Positions 1 to 13,300 of a DNA stretch of 64,000 nucleotides are shown piece after piece (within the stretch, counting starts at the first letter, position 1; each line of letters starts with the position of its first letter). The DNA comes from Chaetomium olivaceum. Taxonomy: Eukaryota > Ascomycota > Sordariomycetes > Sordariales > Chaetomiaceae. The notes under the pieces were generated by a model that made no database searches, had not been told where the DNA came from, and saw nothing but the letters and a program-made list of their open reading frames with translations. The stretch lies in contig JAYWVB010000011.1 in the NCBI GenBank assembly GCA_039881045.1, positions 248,001 to 312,000 on the forward strand, in the 5' to 3' direction. A program made the translations under genes and the position numbers.

Positions 1-1
1 G

Positions 2-924
2 CACAAATCGGGAAATCAACCCGCGTTGGCATTCATGCTTTGGATGTGCACTATCGCGACCCCTACACGTTTTGGTATTACGGTCAAGGATATCAGTGAT
101 TTGTATGCCCGGAAAACAGCACAGCAAGTAAGTTCTTATCTTGTCTTAGTATACGTTTTTATGGATAGCTGGTGAAATTATACTAATGATACGTAATTCC
201 TAATAGGAATGGCTCATGCGGGATTCTGTCACTCAGTCGCTTGTATACCGTATCTCAACGCTAGAGGATGAGCTGAGAATCCTAAAGAGCATAATGCTGA
301 GCCAAAAAGACGTTGTTTCGAGCGTGGCTCATAGCTTCGCAAAAGCCCTGAGCAGTAGTGGGAGCAGCGCCTCGCCCAGGAGTGAAGGTTTGTAGCTCAC
401 CTTCTCTTAAGTTGACGCTCCAAGTCCATGTAGCCACCGCACCGAAGCAACCCTGCTAACAGCAACTCTCAAGTCCTCCAGTCTCTACAACGTAAGGCTG
501 GTCTCCGGCACGAAGTCCTCCTATCTGAAGTGGAGAGGCACAACGCCACGATCGAAAGACTCAAGACACAGGTTCACTTTCACCCCGCCCTACGACGCAC
601 ACTCTGGACGCTAACAAAGATTTGTGCCAGGCTGCTCTCCTAATCAACATCAAAGCAGAGGAACAGGGAGTCGCCATATACGTGTTCACCATCGTCACCA
701 TCATCTTCCTCCCGCTCTCGTTCGCGACCAGCTACCTAGGCATGAACACAACCGACATCCGGGACATGGAACAAGGTCAGTGGTTGCTTTGGGCGATCGG
801 CGGCCCGCTGACCGTTGTGGTTCTGTTGGCTGCGTGGCTCATCGCGCGCAGGGGGCCACGCTGGAAGAAGGCCCGGCAGGCGAAGAAGTTGATGGATATT
901 GAGGATTGGAGATGGGGCTACTGA
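2..924 (+). CDS. CorA-like divalent cation transporter, 3' part (5' end outside window)
   Basis: This is the C-terminal part of a membrane protein resembling the CorA Mg2+ transporter family. Four exons can be joined in frame at 2-127, 207-391, 463-571 and 631-924, giving about 237 visible residues. The second intron is the least certain: its donor is weak and an acceptor at 447 would also fit. A helical region (EDELRILKSIMLSQKDV) precedes two predicted membrane segments, VFTIVTIIFLPLSFATSYL and LLWAIGGPLTVVVLLAAWLI. The GMN signature (GMNTTDIRD) lies just after the first membrane segment, as in CorA proteins, where it lines the pore mouth. A short basic cytosolic tail follows (RRGPRWKKARQAKK). 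Many fungal CorA-like proteins carry long N-terminal extensions, so the missing part could be large. The family assignment is firm; the transported ion is unknown. Confidence 0.8.
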
Positions 925-1305
925 TGGGCGTGGCTACACACCGGAGTTGTCGTCTGACGCATCATTGGCATGCATTCGACCTCTTTTCGCCCTCAAAGTA
1001 AACAAACACAACACTGAGCAACAGTCGAGTGGATTACAATATCCCTTATACAAGTAACCACAAGAGACTTGACACCACTATACAAATAAACCACAAGCCC
1101 GAGATAGAGAGGGTATCTCACCACAATACGAAATAAAAAGACAATTCTCCGTTGCTCCTCTAGCCTGCAGAACAACCAAAATAAGAAACGGATGGCTTAC
1201 CCCGCCACAACTCTGACAATGTACGGTGTAAACAGATCCCAATACACACGCACACACCCCTTAACACGCCACCCCTCTAACACATCACCCTCTCAAACCA
1301 CCCTC
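925..1305. other. Short convergent intergenic region
   Basis: This stretch lies between the stop of the CorA-like gene (+) and the stop of the dynein heavy chain gene (-). It must hold both 3' untranslated regions. It is A-rich around 1000-1190 and then C-rich towards 1300. No coding pattern, RNA gene or clear terminator motif was seen. Confidence 0.6.
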
Positions 1306-4300
1306 TCAAACCTCAACCGCCCCCTCCGTCACCAACGCCTCCCCCTCATCCAGCAAATCCGTCACCTTCTTCAGGTTCCCAATCAAGCTCCTGCCCAGCC
1401 CCACCAGCAACAATTTCTCGGCGTTCGCCGGCAGGCCCAGATACGTGGGCGGCTCGCGCTCAGGCAGCTTCTGGATCCAGCCCATAAACTCCTGCAGCGA
1501 CGTGCCCGCGGGCACGACCAGACCTCGACCGAGTCGGCGGAATTGCCGGTGACATCGGCGTCGGCAGCCGCCGTGACCAGCTTGTGGCCGATCTCGAACG
1601 CGGCCGGCGTGAGGAAGGTGTGCACCAGCTCGCGGAGCGCGCTGAAGTCGCCCTCGTCGTCGATCTTGCCGCCGTAGGTCTCCGTCACCAGGTAGCGGAT
1701 CATGTCCCAGGGGATGTTGGCCGGCGCGATGTTGGTGCGGTTTTGTGCGGTGGCGTCGACCCAGGTGTCGACCACAAAAGCGGAGCATTCGTACTGTTTG
1801 TTGGGTTAGCAGCTGTCGGTATATCGTCGTTGTAGACTAGGACAATAAAGACTCACATCGGCATCATTGAACTCCCAGAACCCCTTCCACCCCAAATTGG
1901 GCGCATACCGCAGCCTCTCCTGCACAACAGCATGCAAGAATGACAACAGCAAATACAACCTTGTGCGCTCGACAGGGCTCTTGACCGACCTCGTCGACAG
2001 CGAGGACATGGAATCCTTCATGTTGGCGCGCACACCCGCGGGCTGCTCGTACATGAGCACGCGGCTGGCGCGGAGTAGGTTGACGGGGATCTTGGGCGAC
2101 GATTCCATCGACAGGAACAGCCGGAAGTCCTTGTTGGGGTTGAGCGACTCCATGCGCTTCTCCAGGCTTTGCAGCCACGTCGGCGCCAGGTGGACGTTCT
2201 TGATAAGCACCCACGAACCCGTCTGCGCCGCGTTGGCAATGGCCTTGTCCGCGCTGGCCAACCCTTCGTTGGAACCCATGGCGATGTTGGTGCAGCGCAC
2301 GCGCATGCGCTCCACGAGCGAGTCGACCTTGTACGAGGCGTCGAAGCCTGGGCTGGAGACCAGCGAGACCGGCCGCGTGGCCGAGACTTGGTCGACCGTC
2401 AGCTTGAGGTCTTCGACCACGTCGAAGAGGTCGGAGCCAAAGACCAGCGTGACGAAACGCTCGGCCGTTGGGACGAAGCGGTCAAGGCGGAATAGCTTGA
2501 CAAGCAGGAGCGACATAAGGGCTTGGTCGGTAGGCTCAGAATTGTCGTCCCATATCTTGGGTACGAAGTTCTCGGCGAGCTCTTCGCTGAAGAACTTCTC
2601 CCAGTCGGCGTCCGCAACACCGTCGAGCTTCTCCTTGAGGGGCGCGATCCGCTTGGCACGGAGGAATACGTCGTCCTTGGCCTCGACGTCAGACGACACA
2701 TCCTTGCCCTCGACCCGCTCGTCCAGAATCACATCCAGCAGCCCCTTGTCCATTTTGTATGGCGACGCCTGAGCAAGCAGCATCGCTAGGGTGACGCGGT
2801 CCTTTTGCAGCAGACCCAGCGCAGTGCGTTTGAACGCGTTTACGAACAGATCCTTGACGATGATGTCGCGACGCACGGTGTGGTTCTGCTCGCCGGCCAG
2901 GTGGGCGTTGCCGTGAAGAACAGAGTGGAAGATGTCGAGGAAGTACTGCAGCGAGAACTGGTAGAAGTGGTTGAGGTAGTGCAGCTGCTCGAGCACCGCA
3001 AACACCGCACTGCACGACCGGGCAATGACATTGTACTGCAGCGTAATCTCCTCGACCTCGGCCATGACACCCTCGGTGTTGCTCATCTTGGTGGAGATCT
3101 CGGCCGCCTCCGTCTTGAGCGTCTCCAGCGTCTCAATGACATTGTCGTCATCGAGGATGTTTCCGCGCGACTCGTTGAGCGCCTGGAGGAGACGTTTCTC
3201 GAGCTGTCGCAAGTGCACCTTGAATTCGCCCTGCAGCTTGATGAGGTTCGAACGCCGCTCGTCCACGTCCGGACGCTCTGACTTGAGTACTTCGGCTAGG
3301 GACTGCGTCTGCAAGCTGCTCTGCGTGACGGTAAAGTTGACAAAGGTCGTGCGACTGCAGATATCGGGTGCAAAGGTAGCTGACGGGTCGCGTGTCGACA
3401 GATAAATCTTGAAGCTCGGCGAGAAATCGATCTGCTGCTTGCCAAGTTGAATGAGAACACGACCACCCGTCTTTTGGTACTCCTTGTTCAGCACGTGGTT
3501 GAGCACAGGATCAAGGTGCTCCGCATCCTGGATAAGAATGGGGTTGCCGAAGCGGAGCGAGCTTTCGAGCTGCTTGGTGAACGAGTCGTCGAGGAAGCTC
3601 GTGACGGTAAGCCGGCGATCCTTGCATTCCTTCTGCAGGAACTCGGTGACGCGCCCTGATGGGTCGATGATGAGCGGGTACCGGTTGAAGCGCTTGAGGA
3701 CGATCGCGTTCTCGGTGCAGAGATCATCCACCGGCAGTGTGTTCTCTTGCCAGCCGAGCCGCTCATCAGCCGTCGAAAGGTACTCGGTCATCGGATTGTG
3801 CTGCTTGAACTGGATGCCCGAGAGATGCAACTGATGGAGCCAATCCTCCATCATCGACTTCCTGAAGGTCTGATCATACAAACCGCTGTAGGCGAGGAAC
3901 GCCGCCGCAACCAGCACGTCACCCACGAGAGTGCTGATCTGCGTCTCAAACGACTTGCTGCCCTCCTCCCAACGTGTCCTCTCCGACGACAAGCTATCCA
4001 GCAGCTTGACACTGCGGTCAACCTTGAACTGGACGCGCGACATCTCCGACTTGATCGCCTGCGTCTCGCTGATGAGCGCCGCGTACTCGGTCTTGTACGT
4101 GTCGATGCTGGCCACCAGGTTTTCGATGGTCTGCTCGACGGCCTTGGCGTCCGCCTTGGTCTGCAGGGCTTGCTCCTCGAGCAAATCAACCTCCTCCCTC
4201 AAGGGGCCGACGCGGTCCAAAATCTCGGCGTAGCTGACCTGCGCCTCGACCCACTGCACGAGCGGACCGCAGGCCTTGCTGGCACGGTTGACCCTCTCAA

Positions 4301-7300
4301 AGGTGAACTCCGGGTTCGCAAGGAACTCGTTGCGCATCTTGAGCCGCAGTGCCTTGGTCATCTGCTTTTCGTTGTCGAAGTTAATGATGCTGGTGATGAA
4401 ATCATCACGGCGGATCACAGCCTGAACCTGCTTCCAGTCGCTGACCTTGTGGCCGATGAGCGTGCAGACCGAGTCAAGCGCAAGGCGGACACCCTGTGGA
4501 GGTGAGCTCATGGACCGCACTTCTGTGAGATGCTGGCGCTTGATGTTGCTGACGGACGCCTTGGCCTCGTCGACGGCAGGCTCAGCACGCGCGAGATCCT
4601 GAAGCACGATCTGCTTGCGGGACGAGACCTCGGCCTCCTGCTTCTCCAGCGCAGCCTGGAGTTCGAGCGATGCGATTTGTCGCTGTTCTGCCTCGCGCTG
4701 GTCGGCAACCATGCGCTGCAGCTTCTCGTTGGCCTCGACGTCCTTCTGCTCGAGCTGTTTTTTCTTCTCGGCGAGGCTGATGCGAAGATCGCGAACCTTG
4801 TCGACCGTGTCGCGGAGCTTCTCGAGACCGATGTTGAGATGACGTTGCTGTTCCTCGAGGTCCTTCGTTTTTCGTTGTATAGCTTGACGTACTGAGCAAC
4901 AAAGTCGAGGAAGTGGCGCGGGGTGAGGAAAGTGACCTTGCCCTGCTGCTTGAGGAGCTTGGCGTTGAAACGGTGCAGGGAATAGTGAATGTGAACCATC
5001 GAGTTGATGACCGCTTCCCTGTGCGAGGGCGGCAGGCTGAGGCCGCGGTACGCCACCGGGATCGTATCTGGGGCAGCCCAGTTCGCCCTGTCCAAATCGA
5101 CCGAATGCGTGAGCTCGTGTCCGACTTGGAACAGCGCCTGATCGGACCAGTCACCGAACCAGTTAAGAACGCAACGGTTGAACAGAGCAGGCGAGGTGGC
5201 CGCCTTGGACGACAAGCCGTCCTCGGGCGGGTTCATGGTGAACACGACGTGCAGGTTCTTGACAATCTGCCCCGTGAACCACTTGTACAACTCCTCTTGG
5301 GAGTCGAGCAGCAAGCCCTGCCGCTGGGCTCCCTCCTTGCAGGCAGTCATGAGCGCCGCGAGGTCGTCGCCCTCGAAAAGACCGGGCACTTCCGCGTTGG
5401 CGAGCAGGGTGTTCATGCGCTCCAGGAAGCCAGAGTCCAGGACGTTCGACTCGTCCATGATGAAGCAAATTTTCTCGCCCTTGCAGCCACAGCGGCGGAG
5501 GACCTCCCTCAAATCCTCATCGAAGTCCTCAGCCGAGTACTTGCCGTGCACCTTGATCTGGAACACTTTGAGACCGTTCATCCAGGCGACAAAACGCGAG
5601 AGGGTAGTCTTGCCACTGCCGCTGACACCGATCAGAATCAAATGACCCTGCGGCTGCCTGAAGACACGATCGATACGCAACACATGCTCCAGGACATCGT
5701 TGAACAAGATAAGCGGCACATCGACCTCCTCCTCGCAGAAGGTCCTGAGACGCGCCTTGACGAAGTCGCGCAGCTGCTCGCGATCGACGGGCATGTAGTG
5801 CTTCGACAGCCAGTTTGAGAAGAGGATCGGGCCGCCAAGTGCCTTTTGCTCGTCGATGGTTGGGAAGTGCTCCATCGCGATGCGGTGGACGGCGTCTTCG
5901 GTCCACTTGCGCTCCTCCTCGGCCACGAGACGGTCTTGGAAGAGACGCAGCGCCTCGTGCGCCCAGATGCGGATGAGTCCCTCGACAGATAGCGCCTCGA
6001 GTGGCTTGATGGCCTCGTACACGCCGCGCACCCAGCGGGTAAGCTCACGGGGACTGTAGACGTAGTGTGGCTGGATCTTTGGCGTGAAACGCTGCTGCGA
6101 CTCAAGGTAGAAGCTAACCATGGACTGGGTGAGTGCTTCGGCGTAGCCGCGGAGCGAGGGGATAATCTTGAGCACGGCCGAGTTGAAGGTGCCGTAAATC
6201 TGCATGAGCGACAGTTCGCCGGGGTAGTCGACCATGACCAGCGGCGCATGGCGGAGGAAACGCGCGCCCATGGGCGTACGGCCTGCGTCAGTTGGGGGGT
6301 TGCAGGCGCCGACGAACTGGATCCTGTCGAGGGTAACCCAAGACTTGTCCGACGTCCGCCAGAAACCATTGTGCTCGACGAGCTGACGGAGGAAGGAGAT
6401 GGCACGTTGCGTGCCGTACTTGTCGGGTGCGGGCAAGTTGATTTCGTCGCAGAAAATAACGAGCCAGCGGCCGATTTGTGTAGGCGAAAGCATGACTCCG
6501 TTGAGCGTCTTCTTGTATTCGCAGTACTGCTCGAATGTCTTGATGAGGAGATCGGGGGTAGTGGCACTGGAAAAGTTGAGGCCGACCACCTCCATGTTGG
6601 GCAACTTCCGGAGGGCGCTGAACAGCGTCATAGTTTTACCGGAACCAGGAGGACCGCACAGAAGAAGCGGCTTGTGCTCGGCAAGCCAAGAGTAGAGGAC
6701 ATCCTCGTGGCGAACAGTGTCCAATGTCGGGATAACCACGTCGGTCTGCGTAACCGAGTGGGTGTTGACTTCGATAGTCGGCACCTGGCTCTGCCAGGGC
6801 GACCATTCTCCGCCCGGTAGGGAGACATCGAAGTCGATGAGGGAGCTCGTGCCATCCAGCGGTGGCGAGCCGAAGTTGGCCAGGCCCGCGACCTTGTCAC
6901 CAAATAACTTGCGGTCAGTGAGGGGGCAATCACCAGTCAACGCCCAAACCATGGCAAGAAGCAACTTCTTTGCAATGTACCCCTCGACCTGCTCAGGGTC
7001 GAGCGGGAAGTCAGAGTGCTGCGAGTTGTATTCGATGATATTGCGAACTGATTTGTTCAGGAGCGAAAATAGGGTGCCAAGAACACGAGCGGACGTGAAC
7101 TCCATGATGTGGTTGAATGTCTCGGCCTGCTGCAAAGCCAGCATGATGAAGTTGTCCGTTGTGAGATACGCATGCAGCAAATCGGCGACCTGGCCTTGAA
7201 TCTCCAGCGCCTTGGCCGAGCTCTGGCCCGTGGCAACAGCATCCTCGTCGAGGTCCTCAAACGCAACCGAGCGCAGCGTCTCGATGTAGTTGGCGACCAT

Positions 7301-10300
7301 CATGTCGGGAGTGACGGTATCCTCGCTGAACCAGACCATACCGCAACGACTGACGGTAGCGAGGGTAGCATACTTGAGGTTCTCCACCTCGAACATGATG
7401 CGGACGTTTGCCGGGAGGTTCAGACGCTCACCGTTGGGCAGAGTTAGGAGCTTGTTGTCATCGAGCACACTGTTCAAGTTCTCAACCCACTCGGGGTCGA
7501 CATCACCGTCAAAGACAATCCAGTGGCGCTTGGTGTCCTCGCCACGAAGGTTATCGACGATCTTGCGGAGGATGCTAGTGAATAGACCGTCGGTCCACTC
7601 TCTCGTCGTCGAGTCCAGGTTTCCGTACAGCGCTTCCTTGGACATGACCTTGCTGTCAATGACATGCGACACGCCCTCAACATTCTCGACTTGTTGCAGG
7701 GCATCCAGAAGCAGCCTCCAGGCCGCAGACTTGCCAGACCCAGAGTTGCCCACCATCATGACACCATGGTGAATCTTCTGGATCTGGTACAGTTGGAGCA
7801 CCTTGGTCATCCAGAGCTCGTTGACAACCAGATGCCTCTCCGCGGCCAGGCGGCGGATCGCATCCTCCAGCTTGACCAAATTAGCCGGCACGTATTTGAC
7901 GCCCGGGAAGCAGACCTCCTCAATCTCCGACATGACTTCGACGTCAGACTTGATCAGCTTGGGCGCGATGGTCTCGCGGATACTCTGGACAATGATCTCG
8001 GGCTCCACCACCTCCTCAGCCCCCAGGGAACCGTCGGTGTCGGTCAAACGGGCGCGCTTCAGGCCACCGGAGCTGACCAACACGCTCTTGAGCGCACGCA
8101 GACCAAAGTCGTAATGCGCCTGCTTCGATAGCTTGGCGGCGCACTGGTCGAAGAAAGGCACCGTGTGCTTGGACAGCTGCTTGGCTTGGTTGAAGCCCTG
8201 CGAGTAGAGCATGACTTCGGCAATGAGCTCCTTGTCGGGCTTGGACATGGCGACACTGCGGAACAACTTCTTCAAGTTATCGGGGAGGTTGGAACGGCCG
8301 GCATAGCCGGGGTTCATGGTGATGAAGATGCCGGTGTTGGCATTGACGCGCAGCTGGCGGCCGACAAGCTCAATCTGGGCCTTCTCGTCCTCAGCACCCT
8401 GCTTCAGCCCAAGTTGGATATTTTGAATTTGCTGAGAAACGGCAGACAGGATCCTCTCCTCAAGACGGTTGAACTCGTCGAAGCAACCCCACGCACCCAC
8501 TTGGCAGATACCGAGGAAGATGCGACCCATGGCCTGGAAGTCGAACGTGTCATCACAGCAGAAGACAAGGGTGAAGCGACCGAGTTGTACACCGAGAGCC
8601 TTGACTGATTCTGTCTTTCCGGTACCTGCCGGGCCATAGGGAGAACCACCGAGACGCTGGCAGAGGGCTTGGGTGAGGGTGAGGAAACAGCGGTCCGTGA
8701 GGGGAGTCCGGACCAGTCTGTCGGGCACACCCAGGTACTCGAAGCCGTAGGCGAGCTTCGCATTGGCCATCTTGATATGCAGGCGCCGCAGAAAGTCGCC
8801 CTCGGGGGCGTAGACGTAGCGCATCTGGAGCAACCAGAGATAATGCGTGTTGGACTGTGCATTGACCTTGATGAGCTTCTCGATGACATCCCGCTGGTGC
8901 ACGCACTCGGTGATAAGCTGCTCGCATGTCTTGCGCATCAACACGTCAAGGTCCCCAAGAACCGTGTCCGCGAGCATGCGGAGGACCTGCACCTCGCGAT
9001 CGAACAGCGCTTGCAGGGTTGAGCCTCCGTCGGTCAACGCTTGTTCAACCGAGGTGGTCCAGACAGCTTGAGTAGCCAACACAACGATCTGGCTGGGATA
9101 CGTCTCCATGAACTTGTTGAGCGCGTCGCGATCGATCGCCTCGCTTGCAAAAATCGGGTCGAACTCCTCGATGGCCTCGGCAAGAAGTTCAGCGAGCGTC
9201 GCCTTCATGCCGTTCTCGAGCAAAGCCAGCCAGTCGTTGATCCTAGGTGTCTTGACCAAGTTGATCTCCTTCTTGAGCCGGACGACCTCGCCCTCTTTGG
9301 AAGTGAACCCGGTGATGACCGCCTCCTCGTCCATCACCAGGCCGGTGAGACCAGCAAACATCTTCTTGAAGTGCTTGGCAATGCGCATGGTATCGTTGCT
9401 ATTGCCGATCATCTCGAGTAGATCCTCGTCACCAACGAAGTAGAAGCGCGGGAACGACACGCGCTCTTTCTCGAGGTACTCGCCGAGTGCCTTCTGGATC
9501 TTGTTGAGCAGCTCAGCCAAGCGCTCGAGGGACTTCTGGACGTTGGGGATGTTCAGGACGTCTAAAACGTTGGGCTGCTTGTAGACCTTCTTCATCACCG
9601 CTGAGAACTCGCTGTTGATGTTCTGGAAAGCGCGACGACTCAATGGGGAGCAGGTGCTTGATGTCGGCATTGCCGGTGAACACACCCTCGAGATACACCC
9701 ATTGGCGCTGGACGTCAATCCAAACATCGAAGAGCACATGGACGCGGTTAAGCTTGTCCTCCCAGCTGGACGCCTCTTCCTCAAACTCCTTGTAGTAAGG
9801 CGAGTGTTTCATGGCCTGCAGCGAGTTGAGGTTCTCGCTGCACTTGGCGAAGAGGTCGTCCCAGCCGCGGATGAGGCGGCACTTGTTCTGGTAGTTTACC
9901 AGCTCCAAACCATACCCAGTCCATGTCTCGCGCACCTGCTTGAGAAACTCCTCCAGTGCCATCTCGCCCTGGGCTTGGATAATGATGTCCTTAACGATGA
10001 CCTCGGTGGCCACCAAGTTGAGATCCCAGACATCCCCGAGAGTCATGGAGACGGGCGAGTAGCGTTTCCCGGGCTTGATCTGCTTGTAGATCTTGGTCCA
10101 GTGGCGGTCGCGGACGGCCTCCGATTTGAGCTCAGTGAGCATGGGGTTAACCTTCATGAACTGCCGCAGAACGTTCTGGACATGCTCAAAGGCAGCATAC
10201 TGGCGCATCCTGCTCGGCATTTCCTTGGTCATTTTGATGAGATTGTCAATGGACGACCTGATCTTCCTGGGTTGAACGCTGTTCCAGAGGATCTCGCGGA

Positions 10301-13300
10301 GCTCGTTCAGGTTATTCCAGATGGTCGAGAGCGAAGCCCACACGGACTTGAAGTCCTGAACCTCTTCCAGAATGACGCCGAGAGAGGACTCGGGGGTAGC
10401 CTGCAAATCAAGGGCTTCCTTGGCCTTCGCAACCATAGCCGATTCCTCTTGAAGCTTGGTAATCTTGGTCTCGAAATCGCTGAGAGTGGCAGAGGCGACA
10501 TCGGGGGCAATGGTCCCCGAAACAGGCTTCTCTTCGTTCCAAAGCAGCGCAATTTCGTGAATCTTATCGAGGATGACCTTGTCCTCGGCGATGATCTTAG
10601 CACGTAGTGCGTCCGGTCCTGGACGATCTTCGCCTTGCGGCCGAGGGCCTCATTGAGGGCATCCCACGCGCCGTCGACTTGTTCAACATGAAGCCAGTCG
10701 TTTTGGAACTGGTACCGCTGCCTGACAAGCGTCGACTCTCCCTGCCTGAACGTCTCGACCTCTGGTGCCCAAAGCTTCACCTGGCGCTTGCAGGTCTGGA
10801 CAGTGGTGATGAACTGCACGGCCTGTGCTGTTGAGTTGGCTTCGATCGCCTGGCCTTCGATGTCCCTACGGGCCTTCTCAATCTCAGCATGGACTTCCCG
10901 CATGCGCGTGCCAAGGCGGCCGGCGAACTTGATGAGGATGTCATGCTGCCACTGGTCATACTTGGCGTTGACCTTGGTCTGAACCTGGTCATAGTCGATG
11001 GTGAGGTGGCCAAACGAGCGGCTGACCTCGGTGGTGTCGAAAGTTTGACGGGTCTTCCGAAGTTCCTGGAGGAGCTGCAACCACCTGGACAGCTGATCGC
11101 CGAGGACATCATAGACATGCTCTGATTGCAAGTCCCAGAGCGACTGGAATTGGAGCCACTTGTCCACATACCCACCAATTTCGCTAACCTTCTTCTCGAC
11201 CGATGTTTGGACCCTGAGGAGGGCCTGGGTGCATTCGCTCGGCAGGTCGTTGAAGCGTGGCTCATCATACACCGTAGTGCTGATGGACATCTGATACCGC
11301 GTGGCCTTGATCTTCTTTAGGTTGCAGACCACTCCAATCCACTCCTGGAGTTGGGCGAACCAGCTAGCTCTAGCGAACTCAAGGGGCGGGTCGAGATAGA
11401 TGACCTGGTTCCGCATGGTGATTTCGTGCACCAACCTCTTGATCACTGGCACATCCGCTTTGGCACCGTCAACAGGCTCAAGAGCCCTCTTGCGATCGCT
11501 TGCCCTTTCAAGGTACTCATCCTCGAACGCCTCGATCCAAGCCTGAATAGAATGCTGTAGGCGAGCAAGCAAAACGGCCTTGATCTGCCGGTTCATGCGC
11601 CCTACCCAGTAGCCAAGGTTGACATATTGCTCCAAGTTGAGCTGATCGACGGCAGCTTGGATAGTCTCCAAGCGGGATTCGAAGGCCGACACCTCGTACG
11701 GGCATTTCTCAAGCTCGGTCAGCGCCTTTTGGACCGTGGCGTGGATGTTAGACAAGGTGATGGTCTTGGATTGCAGCAGAGACACAGCAGCTCCAAATTC
11801 GCGAATAAACATCACATGCCTGCTTTCCCCACCCTTGAAGTTGTCGAGGCCGACATTTGGCGCGTAGTTCTTGAAATGTACCTCGTACGTGTTCACAAAC
11901 GACTCCCACTTCAAGGGAACACCCTTGGCGATCAGGGTGTAGACTTCATCGCGGTGGCCGCTGAGGAGCACCGCAACCTCGGACATGTCGGCGATCTGCC
12001 GGTTGGTCTGCGCAAAAGTCCTGACACTCTCCATCAGGCTGACGGCGTACGGGTACACACGCTTGGCCTCCTTTGCCACGTTGTTGACCGAGTGCGGAAC
12101 GGGGAAGTTAAGCCACACTAGGTTCCGGGTCTCCTTGAAGAGGGCAATCACCTGAGCGTCGAAGTTGACGGCGAGCTCCAGCACGTTTCCGGCTGAGCGG
12201 ATCCGGTTGATGTTGAACAGAAGACCAGAGATGGAAATCTGTTTCCTCTGCACGTCGTGAAGCCACGCCTCAAAAATGGGGCGTGTGTCGAGCTTCTTGC
12301 GGAACAGGTCGCTCTCGCTCTGCAGCCTTTGCCCTTCGGCATGAATGGTCCATTCAGCGCCCAGCACGTCTTCGACCTTCTTCATGTACCCGTCGAGCTG
12401 CCGCTCGATCTGGCGCGCCCAGATGATGGCGCCGGAAACCGGGGGCAGATCGTGCAGCTGAGCCATGGCGTGAGCTTCAGAATGGCCATACTGCTGCTTG
12501 AACCGCTCGTGGAGCGCGGTTATGGCTTGCTTGACGTTGTCAATAAGCTGGGTCTGGTACTCGGCAATGGCGCCGCGGATCTTGGGGCGCACAAAGAGCG
12601 CGTTGAACTTGGAGAAGACGCGGAACATTTCATTGGCGTTCTTTGCCGTCGCGAGCCGGTCGCGAAGCCGCGCAATAATCGAGTTCTCCACACGAGACGT
12701 CCGCTCGTTATAGATGTTCTCAGCACGAGCCCATTCCCGCGTACCTTCGGGAGTGACATCAAGGAGGTCGACATCTTTCAGACCCTCCCAGGCCTGCCTG
12801 ACCTCCTCAACGGCGTCGACGTCGCCGATCTCCTCAACAATGGCAGTCCCATTTGTACCGGAGCCTTCGGAAATGCCGTTCACGGTCGCCGTGGGACCGA
12901 GAACGTTGACGATGGTCCGCTGAAGCTGCTCGTGGTTGTCGCGGAATTTGCCGACGTACTTCAACCGCGCCTGCAGCTCGGCGTGCCTTGGGACGATCTT
13001 GATGGGAATGAACCGCTCATTGCGGCGACGAGTGACCTCACGCGCAACATTGGTAAACTCCTTGATGTTCTCGTCCCAGATCTTGAAGATGTCATCGGCC
13101 TGCCGCATAACCCGGCTAAAATCCTGGAAATCGAGCTTGACCAGCTCCTTGCCCGGCAGGAGGCGGTGCAACATCTCGTCCAAGTCGCCGGAGATGGTTT
13201 CTACCAAGGGAAGCGCGCGGCGAATGGGGTAGGGACATATCCTCAACTTCTTGTTGAGATGAGCAAAGATCTGCCCGATTGAGTCCTTGACCTTGACCAG

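Noticed and set aside
3747..4505. Long + strand open frames opposite the dynein gene, here and at 9615-10607 and 12257-13282.
   Set aside because: They are mirror frames produced by the strong third-position bias of the minus-strand gene and have no family similarity.
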